A stretch of DNA of 64,000 bases from Ananas comosus (taxonomy: Eukaryota > Streptophyta > Magnoliopsida > Poales > Bromeliaceae). The stretch covers positions 611,975 to 675,974 of the forward strand of contig NC_033641.1 in NCBI RefSeq assembly GCF_001540865.1, given 5' to 3'. The position numbers were made by a program, and so were the translations under genes. The notes below the pieces were generated by a model. The model was not told where the DNA came from and did no database searches. It saw only the letters and a program-made list of their open reading frames with translations. Of the stretch, positions 1-13,560 are shown in pieces (the first letter of the stretch is position 1; every line of letters starts with the position of its first letter).

Positions 1-2
1 GT

Positions 3-3000
3 TCATGGGGTGCATATGGTTTTATTCCTGGAATGAGTAGCAGGATTTTGGACCCCATTCACCCACTCGGAATGCAAGGTGCTATTCAGCCTACGATTAG
101 TCCTCTCCTAAATCTTGGGATGCCACGTCAGCGCTGTAGGGACTTTGAGGAGCGTGGGTTTTGCTTAAGGGGGGATATGTGCCCAATGGAGCATGGTGTG
201 AACCGGATTGTTGTTGAAGATGTTCAGGTCTGCCTCCTTTTGCATTTTAGCCGAATTTTGGACATGTGCATTTTATGTCATTGTTGTATAATTTGTGATG
301 TTTAATTATTTACATGGTTTTGTCATGCATCTTCTTGGAGAGAATCTCTTTTATTTCTTTACCATGTTCTCATGGACATCCTGTAAAAGTAATGCAGGGT
401 TCACTGAGAGTATTTTGATGAGATTTTTCTCCCCCATTATATGAACTAGCTCTGGTTCATAAATTCTACATAAATTTTGGCTCAATTGGTGAACCAGAGC
501 TAGAGGATGGGTCAGTGTAGGTCACCACATTCAAATCAGATCGTCTTGCAGGGTTATATAATATATGTAGATATATTTATTGCATTATTGTCTTTTGTAA
601 ATAATATATGTTACAAATTTGCAGAGCCTTTCTCAATTCAATCTTCCTGTCTCTATCCCAAACCCGCAAGCATTGGGAATCCAAGCTGGGCCAGGATCAA
701 TAGTTCCTTCCACTGCACCATCGAGCCTCTTTACAAGCTCCAAAGCTATTGTTCCTACTAAAGACAGCAAATCCATAGTAGCAGATGATGCATTAAGACC
801 AAATGGAGTTTCTTCTGCTTCAGTTGTTGCTGAAGCCGATGTATACGATCCTGATCAGCCCTTGTGGAATAACGAACGGCCAGAAACATCTTCCTTGAGG
901 CTTCCTTCACTAAACAATGATGAGGAACCAACGTGGGATGCTGACGGCATTGGAAGTGATTCCCGAAACCGCAGTTCGGCAGCCATTGTCGGTTCCGAAA
1001 GCACGAATTCTTCTGTTTGGGGCCGGATTAAATCTGGGAATAAGTCCGAACCAGGAAGGTTAACTTCTACTAATGTAACTGCTGCAAGCTATACTGAAAA
1101 TGAACTGAAGGAAGATGATGAGGCAACTCCTGGTACTATTCAAGGAAAACCTCTTAAGCCTTATTCAAGACTACGTGGAGATCAGGGTCGTAATAGTGGT
1201 AGAACAACTCAAAGAGCTTCTCGTACTCTCTATATTAATGGTATTCCCCAAAAAAGCAATAGAAGAGAAACTCTTTTTGCACATTTCCGGAAATTTGGTA
1301 ATATAATAGATATTTATATTCCAGCAAACAGTGAAAAAGCTTTTGTTCAGTTCTCTAAAAGGGAGGAGGCTGAAGCTGCTCTCAAAGCACCTGATGCTGT
1401 AATGGGTAACCGTTTTATAAAGCTATGGTGGGCCAACCGGGATAGGATTTCTGATGAGGGAGAAAGTAAGGTAAACCCTAAGTTGATGCAGTTGACTAAC
1501 ACAGCAGGGCCATCTATGCCACCTCAGCAAGCTGTTTCTGATGGTGGGAAAGAAAAAGAAAATCAACCATCTGTAGCTCCAAAGGCAAGTATGGGAAGTG
1601 CTTCTGATACAACATTGCCTACTACTGGTTCTTCGAAGAGCTTATTAGCAAGTGGGCCAAAAACAACACCTCCTGTGCAAAAGAAGCTGGAGAGCTTGGA
1701 GCTTTTGGATGAGCTTCGCAAAAAACAGGAGATTTTGGCCCAGAAGCGCAATGCGTTCCGGCGGGAATTAGATAAACTTGCAAAACAAGTAATTTTCCCT
1801 TTCTTTCTTTTAGTGCTTCTGAAATATTATTGCCTGTTGTGATTGGAAATATTTTGATTTTCCTGAAGATGAAGACCTATATTGCTAAAGATTGTGGAAT
1901 ATCTTATCTTTCTTACAGCAAACAAGTTTCCACATAACTATATTAGTTATTATTTAACTGTGTGTTTTGTTGGAGGTAATTACATATTTAGAAGTGCGCT
2001 TCTGAATGATTCAACCACACCTGTCCGCTTGGTTGTGTAGTTGGAAAATTGTTGAAGTTTTAAGTTCCAAAACAATAAAAAGTAACCACTTCTAACTACT
2101 TGATTATCTGCTGGAGGTTTCAGAAATCAAGTTTTGAGAAGTAATTTCCACTTCCATGCACTTACCAAGAACAAACACTCCCTTAATACATGAGCATTCA
2201 AGCTGAATTCCCAAAAGTAAAGATAATTGATTGTTTCTGATAACTAAATAGGTAAGGATATTATGGTGTACTAATAATATGATCTATTTCAGGCTACTCC
2301 AGTAAAAAAGGGGGAAATTATTGAAGGGCAAAATACAGGTCCCACTACTGGAGCTGCAAGAGCTGTAACGCTGAGGCCTGTGAATGTTAGAATACAGGGA
2401 ACTCATCAAGAAGCCGGGAATAGTACAGCTGAAAAGAGAAACCCCGGAGATCTTGTTTCACCCACTCCAAAACCTAGTTCTTTGACTGTGCTACAATCTC
2501 CAAAGACTGCAAAACTGGCAGCTCGTCCATCAGCATTATTGCATAATAGATTTAAGCTGGATAATCGGCCGACCTCATTTCGAATCCTTCCTCCTTTACC
2601 GGCAGAAATTGCAGATGTAATCTCTCTCTCTTTCTCTCTCTCATGCACACATACATACGCACAACGCACGCACATGCATACATTCATTTTATGTCTTGTG
2701 AATGTTTATGTCTTGCTCTCCTCTTGTACACATATGGGTAGGCACAGGTACATTTAAAAACCTATGAATGCCTTGTGCAATGAATTAATCCAAAGATATC
2801 AATTATGGTATGAAAGTTGTTGAGCTGCTTTAAAAGTCATGGCCTCAATATTTTCTTTCATACGCCGAATATTTTGATATGAAGCTAGATAAACAAGGAC
2901 GCAAATTCTTGGTGCTTCAAAGGACGGTTGCTTAGCTTTCTAGGTATCTTTTGAACGAAGCACCCAAGTTTGCCTTGCCTTGGTTTTAGAATGCACAATA

Positions 3001-4479
3001 AAACTGAAAAATGATATTTGGGTCATTTATCTTACAAGTAGAGACCTAGAAGTCGAGATTGATAATAAGTGGGCCACTTTAACCTTTGACTCCTCTGGAT
3101 TTATACAAATCCCAAGGTGAGTCCTGGAAAGTGGACAGTGATCAGTTTAACTCGATTTTATTGCTTTGGGGTAAGGGAAGTCAAGTCCTAAGAACTGGGC
3201 TGAGCGAAAAGTTTTTTTTAAAAATTTTAAATTGTGCATCTCTATCTTAACTCTTGCCTCAATAGATATGATATATTTTATTTTGTCATTATTGGTGAGT
3301 AATTCAGTAATTTTTATCAATTTCTATTTCTGACTTGCCATCAAATAAACGGTTAAATTTTTCTTTGAGAAGGATATTTTTGGAACTTGAATTGTTAGAA
3401 TTTATCTCTGATATATACAAGATATATACAAGAAACCAATATGACCCAATGTTGACAAGCTTTTAATTAGGATCATGATGACTGAATGTATTCACGAATC
3501 ATTACTATTTTTAGGATTTCCTAAATGAATTTTAGACTCCCACCCGAAATCCCCACACACCACTGATTATCTAGGTTTTACATTTTTGAGCTGCCTAGAT
3601 CTTGGAGCAATTGCCTATTAGCTCCCTGTTTGGCCATAAACTGCCTTGTCTTTAAAATATCAAAGCTACCACCAGTTCATGAATTTTCTAGTCTGAAAAT
3701 TTTAATGCCCAGTTATTTGACTGATTTTTCTTTTTTTTCTTTTTCTCTTGTAACTAGCAGGCAGGTGAATTACTAAGTTGCTGTATTTTAAAAAGGTCTT
3801 ATCATGTTAACTGGCATCGGAATACTACATAAATGAACAAAAGAAGTAGTTTGTGAAACTGATTTCATGGTAACATAAGAGTTTAGGCAAACTTAATATC
3901 TTGTGGACTCACTTGGTTCCTTGTTCCTTGTGCTACCTCATTTGGGTTTAAATACAAGAATGCTTTTCTTTTTTGTTTTCACTAGTAATTTTATTCCTTG
4001 TTGTTCTTTTATAGGTTGCTGTTCTAAAGGATCATTTTTCATCATTTGGTGAGCTCTCATCTGTTGTTCTTGAAGATGCGGAAGCCCATAATGAGGGCTT
4101 AATTGAGAAGCCATCGCAAAGATGCTCTGCTGTTGTGACTTTTACAACACGCCAGTCTGCTGAAAGGGCTTATGATGGTGGTAAATCTTGGAAAGGACAC
4201 AATTTGCAGTTTATGTGGCTAAAAGCGACCTCAAATTCCAACAGTAGTTGTGGGCTTCAAGAAACTTCTACTCCGATTAGCTCTTCAGGTGCTCACACCC
4301 TAGCTGATCTGGTGATATCTGAGTCACCTTCGTCGACTAAAGGGAAGTCGGTGGGCGTGCAAAATGGTGAGCCAGTAGCAAACGTGGAAGGCACAAATAC
4401 AGTTGAAGTTCCAACATCAAGCTCGGAGCATCCCCCCGAATGTGATGTGCCAATGGATGCAGATAAAAGCAAATCCTAA
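3..4479 (+). CDS. Zinc finger CCCH domain protein with two RRMs (RBM26/27-like), 3' part
   Basis: Exons at 3-227, 625-1788, 2293-2616 and 4015-4479, all joined in phase 0 with GT-AG introns; the 5' end lies outside the window. About 725 residues are visible. In order: a CCCH finger with spacing C-X8-C-X5-C-X3-H near residues 45-65; a Ser/Thr-rich acidic linker; a first RRM near residues 275-350 with RNP2 LYINGI and RNP1-like KAFVQFSK; a charged coiled-coil segment near 433-463 ending exon 2; and a second, more divergent RRM built across exons 3 and 4, ending at QFMWLKAT. This order matches plant CCCH proteins related to animal RBM26/RBM27 (Arabidopsis At3g27700 type), which bind RNA and in animals act in nuclear RNA decay. 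RNA binding is a family property; the specific role here is inferred. The stop codon is followed by a probable spliced 3' UTR. Confidence 0.93.
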
Positions 4480-5600
4480 TTTTGAAAGTGAGGTATGGTC
4501 TACTTTCCTCATGAATTTTTACTGTTGTCCTTTTTCTTGGTTTCCGATGGAATTGATGCTAGTTTTTCTTCTGAATCACGTAGTAGTCGGTGTTTTGCTA
4601 TTTAGTATTTACAAGTGAAATTTCTAAAAGATCATTAGTTATTTTTGTGATATATTGAAGCTCCCAAATTTTTCAGATGAATCACACTCTTCAACTAAAA
4701 TAGACCCAACCAACCGTAATCTAACCTAATCAGTGTAGAGATAGGAATATTGTTTTCTCTAGTTCAAAATTTAAGTTGTAGTTAGGAAAAAAAATTCCTA
4801 AGGCACTTCATTGGCTTCGTGCACGTTCTTTCACATCTCCTGTTCTTTGCTAGATCGAGAGGTGACTAAATATTTAAAAGAATCCAAATTGAGGGCTCAA
4901 AGACAGGACATACTACTGTGTATGTGGTTTTATGTCATACACAATTTCATATTATTTTTATTAGGTTTCCTTTCTTTTCTTGTGACTGGTTCTAACAGGA
5001 TTGAACAACCTCTAATTCAGGCATTTATTCTTCACTAGTTCATGTCGATATTAAATTCATTCAAGCTTGTTCTAACGCCTAAATGTTATGTAAACGAAAA
5101 CATTGTCTATCTTGGTATAGTTTTAGTTTATATTTCATTCAAATTTGCTGTTATTCACATCAGCAAAGCTTATATACTTGTTTGATCCTACTAGTGAATG
5201 GTCATTATACTTATTTGTATCCTTATGTTTCAGTTTCATTATCTATCACATAAATGATCACTTGGAAATTCTGCTACTACCAATTTTTCCAAACCTGTAA
5301 ATTGCTAACCAGTTCAGGTTGTTGGCGTATCCGCAGGCCCTCAGTTGGACAAGCTTTGGTGTTGAATTGAGGTTTCAACAGGATGCTTTTCTCCCTGTGG
5401 AACATAATGAAATGAGCCGATACAGATCGTTCTCGTAATAACTGCTGTGGCTGAGGAAAGTTGTATTAAAGCTTTTGTTAGTTCCAGAATTGGCGGTACA
5501 ACACTTTCCAAATGACTGAAACCAAATAGAAACTGCGGACTGGTCCTTTCGCCCCTATAGGGCTTTTTGTTCCGTAATTCCTTTTAGATAACTTGTACAC
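4480..5600 (+). other. Probable spliced 3' UTR of the CCCH/RRM gene
   Basis: A good donor (GAG|GTATGG at 4493) follows 13 bases after the stop, and acceptors sit at 5317 and 5336 (a second AG 19 bases on). The sequence after that lacks any long frame and runs to about 5600. This is inferred from splice signals only. An intron this far downstream of a stop is close enough not to require nonsense-mediated decay. Confidence 0.4.
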
Positions 5601-7090
5601 TCCTTACTCTTAATTGTTGTTTTCACCTTCATACATATCATACTCTAATTCTGTTCTAGGATTTCTTGGCATGTAATTGAATATCAAATTGTTCAGCATT
5701 ATTTGAACTTCTGCTTCATCAAGCATTTTGATCGGATGACAAGAAATGAAAAAGAAAGCAAAAATGAGGGTGGAAAAAAGAGCGGGAAAAAAAAGGGTGA
5801 AAATATTTGAAAAAGGAGAGGAAAGAACCGGCGATATGTTGTGAAGAGAGAGCATTGAAGAAATAAAGAAACAAAAAAATAGACCGTGTTTGCTGAAAAA
5901 GGAGAAGAAAAGAGAAGAAAAAAAGCAGATGCGAAGGAAAAAAAAAAAGAAGAGAGAGGAAAGAAAAGAAGGAAAAAATTGATAGCTGACTATTTCAGCA
6001 ATAATCCGAGGAATCTCGGATGAAATCATTATACATTTCAGTATATTCTGATTATTTTTTTTTTCGTAATCAGGCTTATGCATATTTTATCATTTAATCC
6101 TGGTTTTTCCCCACTTTTTGGACATTAAGTTGGATTTCATGGAGGTATCGGCCGAGCCGAGTTGATAGAAGGGCTTAATTTGTATATACTGATCTCTCTT
6201 TGGTTGCAGCTGCTGAACTAAGTGCTTCAGCAATAAGCTTACACACTCCTCTGTTCAGGTAAGATCCTCTTACACTGTTTCAAGCTCTCTCTTGCAAGTT
6301 TCTTCTGTTCTATTAAGTATTCTCGCAGCAGCTCGAAATTTCTCGAGCTTTTGCAACACTTGCCTGGTTGATTACATAGCGTTCTCTCGTCTGCTTTTCT
6401 CGTTTCGTGTTTTCCGCCGGTGTTTATAGGTTTCATGGTGAACTTTTGGAAGGTGTCTTATCGTAAAATGCATTTTCGCATCGATGCTCTGTGGTTTCCG
6501 ATTATTGCTCTGTTATTTTGTTATTTTGTTTTTTTTTTTCTGTAGGGATCTTTTCCGATAGCCTCATCACAATTAGATTTGGATTCGGTTTCGGTTTCGG
6601 TTTCGGTTCACGCCAATGAATGGGTTTTGATCATATTTGGTTTTAGGTTTCGATCGAACTCGGCCCAAAACTCGAATCCTAAACCGAACTATCACGTGTT
6701 TTCTGGTCAAGTTCGATGCAAACCCGTTTATATGTACCGAAACCCGATCCGGATTCAAATTCTAATGAGGCCATCCAAAAGTCGGATTAGCAAAGCATTC
6801 TCAGGGCATTAAAGTGATACACACGGAACCACAGAATATCAATGTTTTCGTTAGTGGGGTGGGTTTCAGGTTCTAAATTTTGTATCCGATGGAGTTCGGG
6901 TACGGTTTCAAGTTTCAATTTTTTTTATTCGGATTTGGCTTCGGGTTTTGCAAACACCGCTCCAAAACTGACCCATTGATGTATTAAGGAAAGATATATA
7001 CACTCAACGGTGCTTCAAAGCTTGAGTGGTGGATCTAGGTTAGAGGCACCTAAAAATTCTCGCATATTTTTTTAATCAATGAAAATATAA
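5601..7090. other. Intergenic stretch with a purine-rich tract and degenerate TTCGG repeats
   Basis: No gene is supported. Positions about 5735-5985 are almost pure A/G on the plus strand and create a spurious minus-strand frame. Positions about 6570-6960 carry clustered TTCGG/CGAAAC words like those inside the hAT-like MITEs at 23.7 and 37.4 kb, probably an old copy of that family. A lone exon-like segment sits at 6210-6258. Confidence 0.5.
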
Positions 7091-7096
7091 TTATTA

Positions 7097-7249
7097 TGTA
7101 ACGCCTCAATAGTCCTACATCGGTTGGGATATTGATTCCGATAAGTTTATATAAGGCATACACGTTAGAAATAATAACTGAGTTTAAACATTTTGGGCTG
7201 ATGGTTTGGGCTCAACGAGTTATTATTGCTGGCGGGTCGGGTCGTTGCA
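7097..7249 (+). mobile_element. 153-bp solo LTR-like element (TRIM type) with 5-bp target duplication
   Basis: The element starts TGTAACGCC and ends CGTTGCA. It is flanked by TATTA on both sides (7092-7096 and 7250-7254), the 5-bp duplication expected of an LTR retroelement. It contains CCTACATCGG followed about 25 bases later by TTTATATAAGG, resembling a promoter box pair. There is no coding capacity. Size and ends fit a solo LTR of a TRIM. A diverged relative lies in reverse orientation near 26.7-26.8 kb. Confidence 0.6.
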
Positions 7250-7259
7250 TATTATGTAG

Positions 7260-8370
7260 TCATTATTATCAAATTTACCTTGTATATTATTGATAGTAAA
7301 TAAATAGTATTTATAACTAATTTTGTGGTCTTTGAATTAATACTATTCAGTTAATACTATTTTTTGTTTTTACACAAATAGTTATTGAATTGCATAGTTT
7401 GTAAATTATTATAAGATTTGTTTGCGACCGAAGTGTTTTCCCATCTTTTAATTGCAAAGCAAATGTGATCTAAAGCATCTAATAATAATAACCTCATAAT
7501 GATAACGAAAAAAAACCTCACTTCATTATCAACAAAGGCAAGTAAAATAGTTTTTAACCAAAACAAGCATCTAAAAACAAGTAGTTTAATTTTAAAAAAA
7601 TAACAGCATCTGCAAATTCAAGATGTTAGCAACTGCTACAAAACACCAACATCTCTTGCATAACATCAAATCCATGAATAAACCACTGAAAACTACTTTC
7701 AAATTTGGTTTATCTCCTACCAATGTTTTGCTAGCTATTACTCCCATCAGAATATGGTTCCCCATGTGACCATGTTGAGTTAGAACAAATTGCACAACCT
7801 TGATGCACCTGAAAAAAAAACAAAAGGACAAAATCAATAAGTTATTAGACTAATAATATTTAAAATTCAAACCAGAAATCACAACCTCATATTTTTGAGT
7901 TTGAGAGCCAAAAATATAATTACCCCTCCAAAAAAATAAAGAAGGATTAACCACATTGAATTAAAAAGTTCGACAAATAACCTCTCAACCAAGTAAAAAT
8001 TTTTCTCAAATTCTCATGCATGATACATATCTGAAACAAATCTCAAAGCATTGCAATCCTTGATTTCCAAAAAAATTCAGGCATGCCGACGAAAACACTT
8101 CACTCTGCGACCGTCGTCGCAAAATAAATGAGATTACATATATGAAAGCACAAAAAAAATAAAAATAAAAAAATCCTATGGTATTTTCTAGATGCTTCAA
8201 GAGAGAAATAATTGACCAAACATATAAATCTGCAATCATTCCACCATTTTCAAGCAGAAATCCGCGCCCTCCATTTCGATCCATCTGATTCCCGCTGAAG
8301 CTTCGTTGTTGTTCGATCGAATATGAATGCTCGGACACGAGAACAAGTTCGCCAATTTGGGCAACAGACA
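7260..8370. other. AT-rich intergenic region and probable 3' UTR of UTP7
   Basis: No gene is visible. The UTP7 transcript, read on the minus strand, ends somewhere below its stop codon at 8371; the first 100-150 bases are probably 3' UTR. I see no clear polyadenylation signal to fix the end. Confidence 0.4.
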
Positions 8371-10308
8371 TTAAGCCGTCTTCTTTCTCGCGAAACGCTG
8401 CAGAGATTTCGGGAGCTCGTCAGCCTCAGACACCCGCTGTTTCTTCTTTGCGGGCGGCTGGCCGTCCTCACTCGGTTGCTCCAAAAACGGCCTCTTCGCC
8501 TTGAATACCTCCTCCTGCTTCTTCTTCGCCCTCTTACTGGGCTTGTTCCTTCCCTTAGTCTTCTTCTTCACTGTAATACTCTTCGCGGCCGCGATAGCCT
8601 CTTCCATCTCGTCTTCCGCCTCTTTCTTCGCCTTCTTCTCTTTCCTCCTTGGCGGCCTCACCGTGCCGATCTTCTTCGGGTCGAGCATGATGGTCTCGGG
8701 CTGGAGCTTGTCGAGAAGTGCGTGCACTTCTTTCTCTCGCCTCTGCTTATTGGTCTCGTACGGATTCGCGACCCACGTGTCGAAATTCGGTTCGCCCGAG
8801 CCAGGCACAAGGATGGAGGATAGACCCTTGGAGTGGCCGATCCCTAAAACGTCCTCGTACGGCCGGAAAGATACCTTCCCAATTTGGTAACCCTTGACCA
8901 TCGCGTGGGCCATGTAGGGTTCGTACTCGTGACCCCCCGAATCTTTCCAGATTTGGACTTTCGATCCATTACCTGCAACATCGACGACATGTTTGGTCAT
9001 TTAACAAAATGGTCCAAAAATATTCACAATTCTCACAAAACTCAGCTTATTCAGAAAAAAGAAATTGGTTTATTAATATATAAATATACAGCACCTGCAA
9101 GCAATTCGAATTTTTCCGAATAAATTTGATTATTAGATTATCCATAATTCTCTGCAATTTTGTTAACAAAAGTTATGGACAAATTCAGGAAATTCCAATT
9201 CCGCTTAAAAGTTCGAAAAAAAGGGAATATTGCGTCTCTTATTACCCGTTGCGAGCAAGCCCTTCTGACTGAAGTCCAGAGTTTGGGCTTGGGCGGAGTA
9301 AGTCCGAAGGACCTCGAACTTCCGGAGGTCCCACAGTTTGATTTTCCGGTCCATGCCGGCTGTTGCCATGAGGTGGCCGCCGGAATGGAAGGCGAGGGCG
9401 GTGACAGGGCCGTGGTGGCACAGCATAGTGACCAAGGGCTTCACGCTGGTGGGCTTCCACATGGTCACTTTGCCGCCGGAGTGGCCCAACCCGATCACAG
9501 CGTTGTATGGGTTCGACCGCATCACGTCGGTCCGGCCCAGCCCGGTTCGGTAGTTGGCGACTATCTCGCCTGTGCTTATGTCTTGGTAGTGAAGTTGCGC
9601 AAAGCTGTTTACCGATACGAGAAGGAAGTGCTTGTCTAGAAACTGGAGCTTCAGAGGTTTCCCATGCTCCTGTAAATCGGAAAGAAGATACGTTTATTTG
9701 TAGATATGGAAAAGTTGGAAAAGATGACAAGCGATAAGACCGAAAACTACACATTCACGTAATGCATACCTTTAGGCAGTGGACTTCGGTACCGTGCCGG
9801 TTATAGATGAATGGGTACCTGTAGCAGGAAAAAAGATCATGTAATTCGTCAGAACAATCACGCTTGACAACCATAGTAGATAGGTTACGAGATTGAAATT
9901 AGCGAGAAAGCATGACAATATCTTGGCTCTCTGGGCTTGAAGAGTAGTAACATGTTTCATTCTGTGAATCTCAGCAAATTCAGATCCAATATTTTTTAAT
10001 CTCGTATTTTTTGAAAAGTTTAATATAACAAAGAATAATAGGAATTTGCATATGCTCGGTAATCCCTAACGGAAAACATGATAATACAAAAGGCTCTGTC
10101 CAAAAATACTAAGACTCCATCCGAATAATATGAAGACTCGAGCTCTCTTCGATCTCTTCTTACATAAAAAGATAATGATATGCATTTTGAAAGTGCATGC
10201 ACTGGTTTATCTCTACGCTCTCTCTATGTGAAGTCTAACTAATGGAGCTCTTGTAACTTCTTTGAAGCAAAACATTCTGCGAGCACAGAGAAATTTTGCA
10301 AGAAAATT

Positions 10309-10378
<70 letters not shown>

Positions 10379-13293
10379 TACGAGAACTGAGAGATTACTT
10401 TTTCTGAGCTACTGCAAAAAATTGTTCATTTTGTAAGAATACCACATCACGGACAGTTTCTCTAACCTGAAAAATAAATCAAGTTAGAATATGAGAATCA
10501 ACTTTCAACGTTCAAAGTAAAATGGATTTGAAGGCAATCAATTGCAAGCATTTGCTTCCCTCATTCTTTAAAGAGCTCAATTATAATTCCCCTGGAGTAG
10601 CAAACTAAATAGTTTTTAGCATCCTTTCTCAACATTTCAAACTTAAATGAATTAATAGGCATTATTTTGAATACATGTGGGACTACAACTATAAAATTTT
10701 TAAATGCAGGAGGCGAACACATTTTAATTGATTTCATATTAACCCCTTCGTGATATCCAAGTTCTTAAGAAGAGTAATAATTTTTTATGATATCCAAGTT
10801 CTTAAGAAGTAATAATTTTTGACCGCAGTATCAAAGTTATACTCATCAGACTTTATAGGCACCATAAGCAAGTCCCATTTGGTCCAATAAACAGTTTCCC
10901 CCAAGAACGCCCACAAAAACCTTGAGATACTCCTAGAACATTATATTCTCGCATTTGACTACAGAGCTTTTCTCGGATGATACTTTTACACTTCACAAAA
11001 ATCCCTAAGAACCTTCACCCTAAACATCAAACACTTTACAGGGTAAATAACCCATCCATCTGAAAATTTCTTATTTTTAAATAGCTGTGCTTAGCAGCTA
11101 TACACATTCTTGTTTTGCAGGCAAAATTAAAGCAATATAAGACATATGTTAGTCAATTCCTTTTTTGTATCTTTATTGAAGGGAAAAAGAGAGAAAAATA
11201 AATGAATATTCTGGTTCACGGACACTAAAAGCCATGGGAAATTTCATGTTTTTAGTAGAGAAGTGATAGCATTTGCAAGATAGGAATCATACCTGGAACT
11301 CCTTGATGAGGTCCATACTTAGCATATCAATCATTGCGACATGACCTTTGCGCCCTCCCACAATCATATAACGACCACTTGATGTGTATTCCTGTGTATA
11401 AGGACCTAACTCTGCACAATATCAAATGCAACTTAAATTCTCAGAAAACCTGATTTACGTGATTTCTTTGGATTAGAAGTAAAAAACTCAGCAAACAAGC
11501 ATGACCCAGAAGGTCCCCTTTGAGATTCTGAATGGCCACGTCCATATATAACATAAAAGGCCACATGTACAAAACAAAACAGCAGTTGGAACATGCACAC
11601 AAGGAAATCAGCTTACTTTACCAGGTAAGATCATATCGAAAGCTTTTCTTGCACTCAGAAGATCCACCTCACGAACAATAGATTCTTGCTTGATAGTCCA
11701 CGTCTTCTCCAAACCTTCAGCCTCCAAATAGCCTTCCTCACTGGGCATAAGCCACTGAAAAGTAGGGGGAAATCAGCAAGATATAGCTTTTCCCAAGCTT
11801 CTTCACAATACTTGAAGAAAGTAGTTGCTATTCATAGCATCTAACTACTAAAAGTGTAGCATGAACATTTAGAGACAACCCAGCTGTTTTTATTCTGCTG
11901 TTTTTATTGGAAGAGACAGAATCAGCTAAAAAATTATGAGCCACGATGAGTCCAACAAATCATGCCAAGGCACTTTAGTAAGCTATTATCAATAAAGTTG
12001 TTTTTAACATGTAAAATCTGTGGATATCCATCACTTAACCATGGTATATATATTTTGATTGATAAATAAAAAGTGAGCCAACAAATCATTACAAGATAAC
12101 ACTACCAAACATGTTAGAGATTGAAACCAAAACATACGCAAACCTCATAGTTACTGATTGTAAAAGGAGAAATTCTTAAAAAGCAAAAAGTAAGACAAAC
12201 TTAAACCAGAGAGAAGTGAGAATAAGTATCCACAAAAACTTGATTAAACTCAAGCCTTCATATTAAGTAGAAGACGTAAAACAGAACAACAACATTATGT
12301 TTAAAGGTACAAATAATTCAGAATATACGCACACATAGGTGACGCAAGTTACTTTAAGAAATATTCCAACATCAAAGGTGAATTATCACAATGAAGAGCC
12401 TCTGAGTTAAAATGGAATGGAAATTAGGCACCAGACAAATATACTACAACAGATTTCCGCATTCAATTATAAAGAATCAGTAAGAAAGGAAGGAACCTTT
12501 TCAGCCTTGGCAGCAGCTTTCGCAGATTGGCCATATAATTTCTCCCTCACAGCTAGCTGGCCTTTTAGTTTCTTATCTTGTAAAACCTTGAAAATAAGCA
12601 CACACATAAACACACAACCATTTAGGTGAATCATTAGACAAAGCCAACATCCTCAAGAATGTGATCACAGCAATAGCTCGATTAGCACTCTATACACAAT
12701 TCTCGCACATAAAGTAACTAACGAAGGGAAAATGCTCTATCCACTCCCGTTTACTCAGAAGTAGAAGGAATGATATATCGAATTGGTCAATTTGGAGATT
12801 TATGGCGACCATACAATGGCGAATCGCAACAAACATGTAATTGCTCGAAACACGTCAATCGATCTCACTTTTAAGTAAATTAGAGTAGGTAAAGCATTAC
12901 TTCTAAAGTAGTGAGAAAAAAAGAACTCATACCTCTAAATTAGCAGCTTCTCCTCGCAAATACTTCTTCGACTTCAACTCCAATTCATCTAAAGCATCCT
13001 ATTAAACATTAAACACAGTAGACAGTAAAGTAATACTGATGCTCAAAATAAAGCTACAATAACATTTATCAGCAAATTCTCGCAAGTAAAATAAGAAAAA
13101 ATAAAGGAGTTATTTGAAGAGCAAAACAAGAAAAACCACTAAAGTTTCGAATTTGAACTTAATATCACCTATTCCATGAATCAAAACAGCATGTATTGAG
13201 GCGCATAACCCTAACCTGATCGGTTGAAGGCTTAAATCGATCAAAAACCCCAGTTTCTTCGGCCGCCACCATCTGATTCAACGAGAACGGCAT
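8371..13293 (-). CDS. UTP7: U3 snoRNP-associated WD40 protein UTP7 (BING4/WDR46)
   Basis: Nine exons, read on the minus strand: 13216-13293, 12933-12998, 12497-12586, 11622-11754, 11293-11411, 10399-10466, 9770-9818, 9246-9669, 8371-8972. All introns are GT-AG and the phases join to one frame of 542 codons, the usual family length. The N-terminus is a charged helical region. Exons 5-8 form WD-type blades (for example ATAGMDRKIKLWDLR). The last exon is the BING4 C-terminal domain (YEPYMAHAM, VSFRPYEDVLGIGH) followed by a long Lys-rich tail typical of nucleolar proteins. In yeast and animals UTP7 is part of the small-subunit processome needed for 18S rRNA maturation. A second in-frame ATG lies 21 bases downstream (13272); either could be used. 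Intron 6 holds a TA/GA microsatellite. Confidence 0.95.
10311..10372. repeat. (TA)n(GA)n microsatellite in an intron of UTP7
   Basis: About 16 TA units followed by about 15 GA units, inside the intron between the sixth and seventh UTP7 exons. Confidence 0.9.
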
Positions 13294-13560
13294 CGTATTA
13301 CATCAAAACCAGTAAAAATTTGGGGAACAAAAAAGGGAAAAGGAAAGGGAACGAAGGGGAGCTCTCTCGGTTGGTAATTTAGGGTTTGGAAAGAGATCAA
13401 GGGGCTCGTACATTGAAGATCTCTCGAGCAACGAGCTCCGGTGGCGGCGTCGGCGGCGGTGGCGGCGGCGGCGGCGGAGGAGGAGGAGGAGGAGGTGGTG
13501 GAGGAGAAGGGGAGTTAGGGTTTAGTAGTTGGAGCGAAGGAGAGAGAGGCGAAGGGGTTA
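13294..13560 (-). promoter_or_regulatory. UTP7 5' UTR and promoter region with teloboxes and a GGC/GGA repeat
   Basis: Read on the minus strand, two AAACCCTAA telobox motifs lie upstream of the start (13379-13387 and 13515-13523). Teloboxes are known in plant promoters of ribosome and ribosome-biogenesis genes, which fits UTP7. A (GGC)n(GGA)n tract at 13441-13507 lies between them and creates a spurious poly-Gly frame on the plus strand. The transcription start was not determined. Confidence 0.5.

Noticed and set aside
5610..6083. 157-codon minus-strand frame, Phe/Ser-rich
   Set aside because: It is the antisense of a purine-only tract; no domain, no splice support.
8323..8823. 166-codon plus-strand frame
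   Set aside because: Antisense shadow of the last UTP7 exon.
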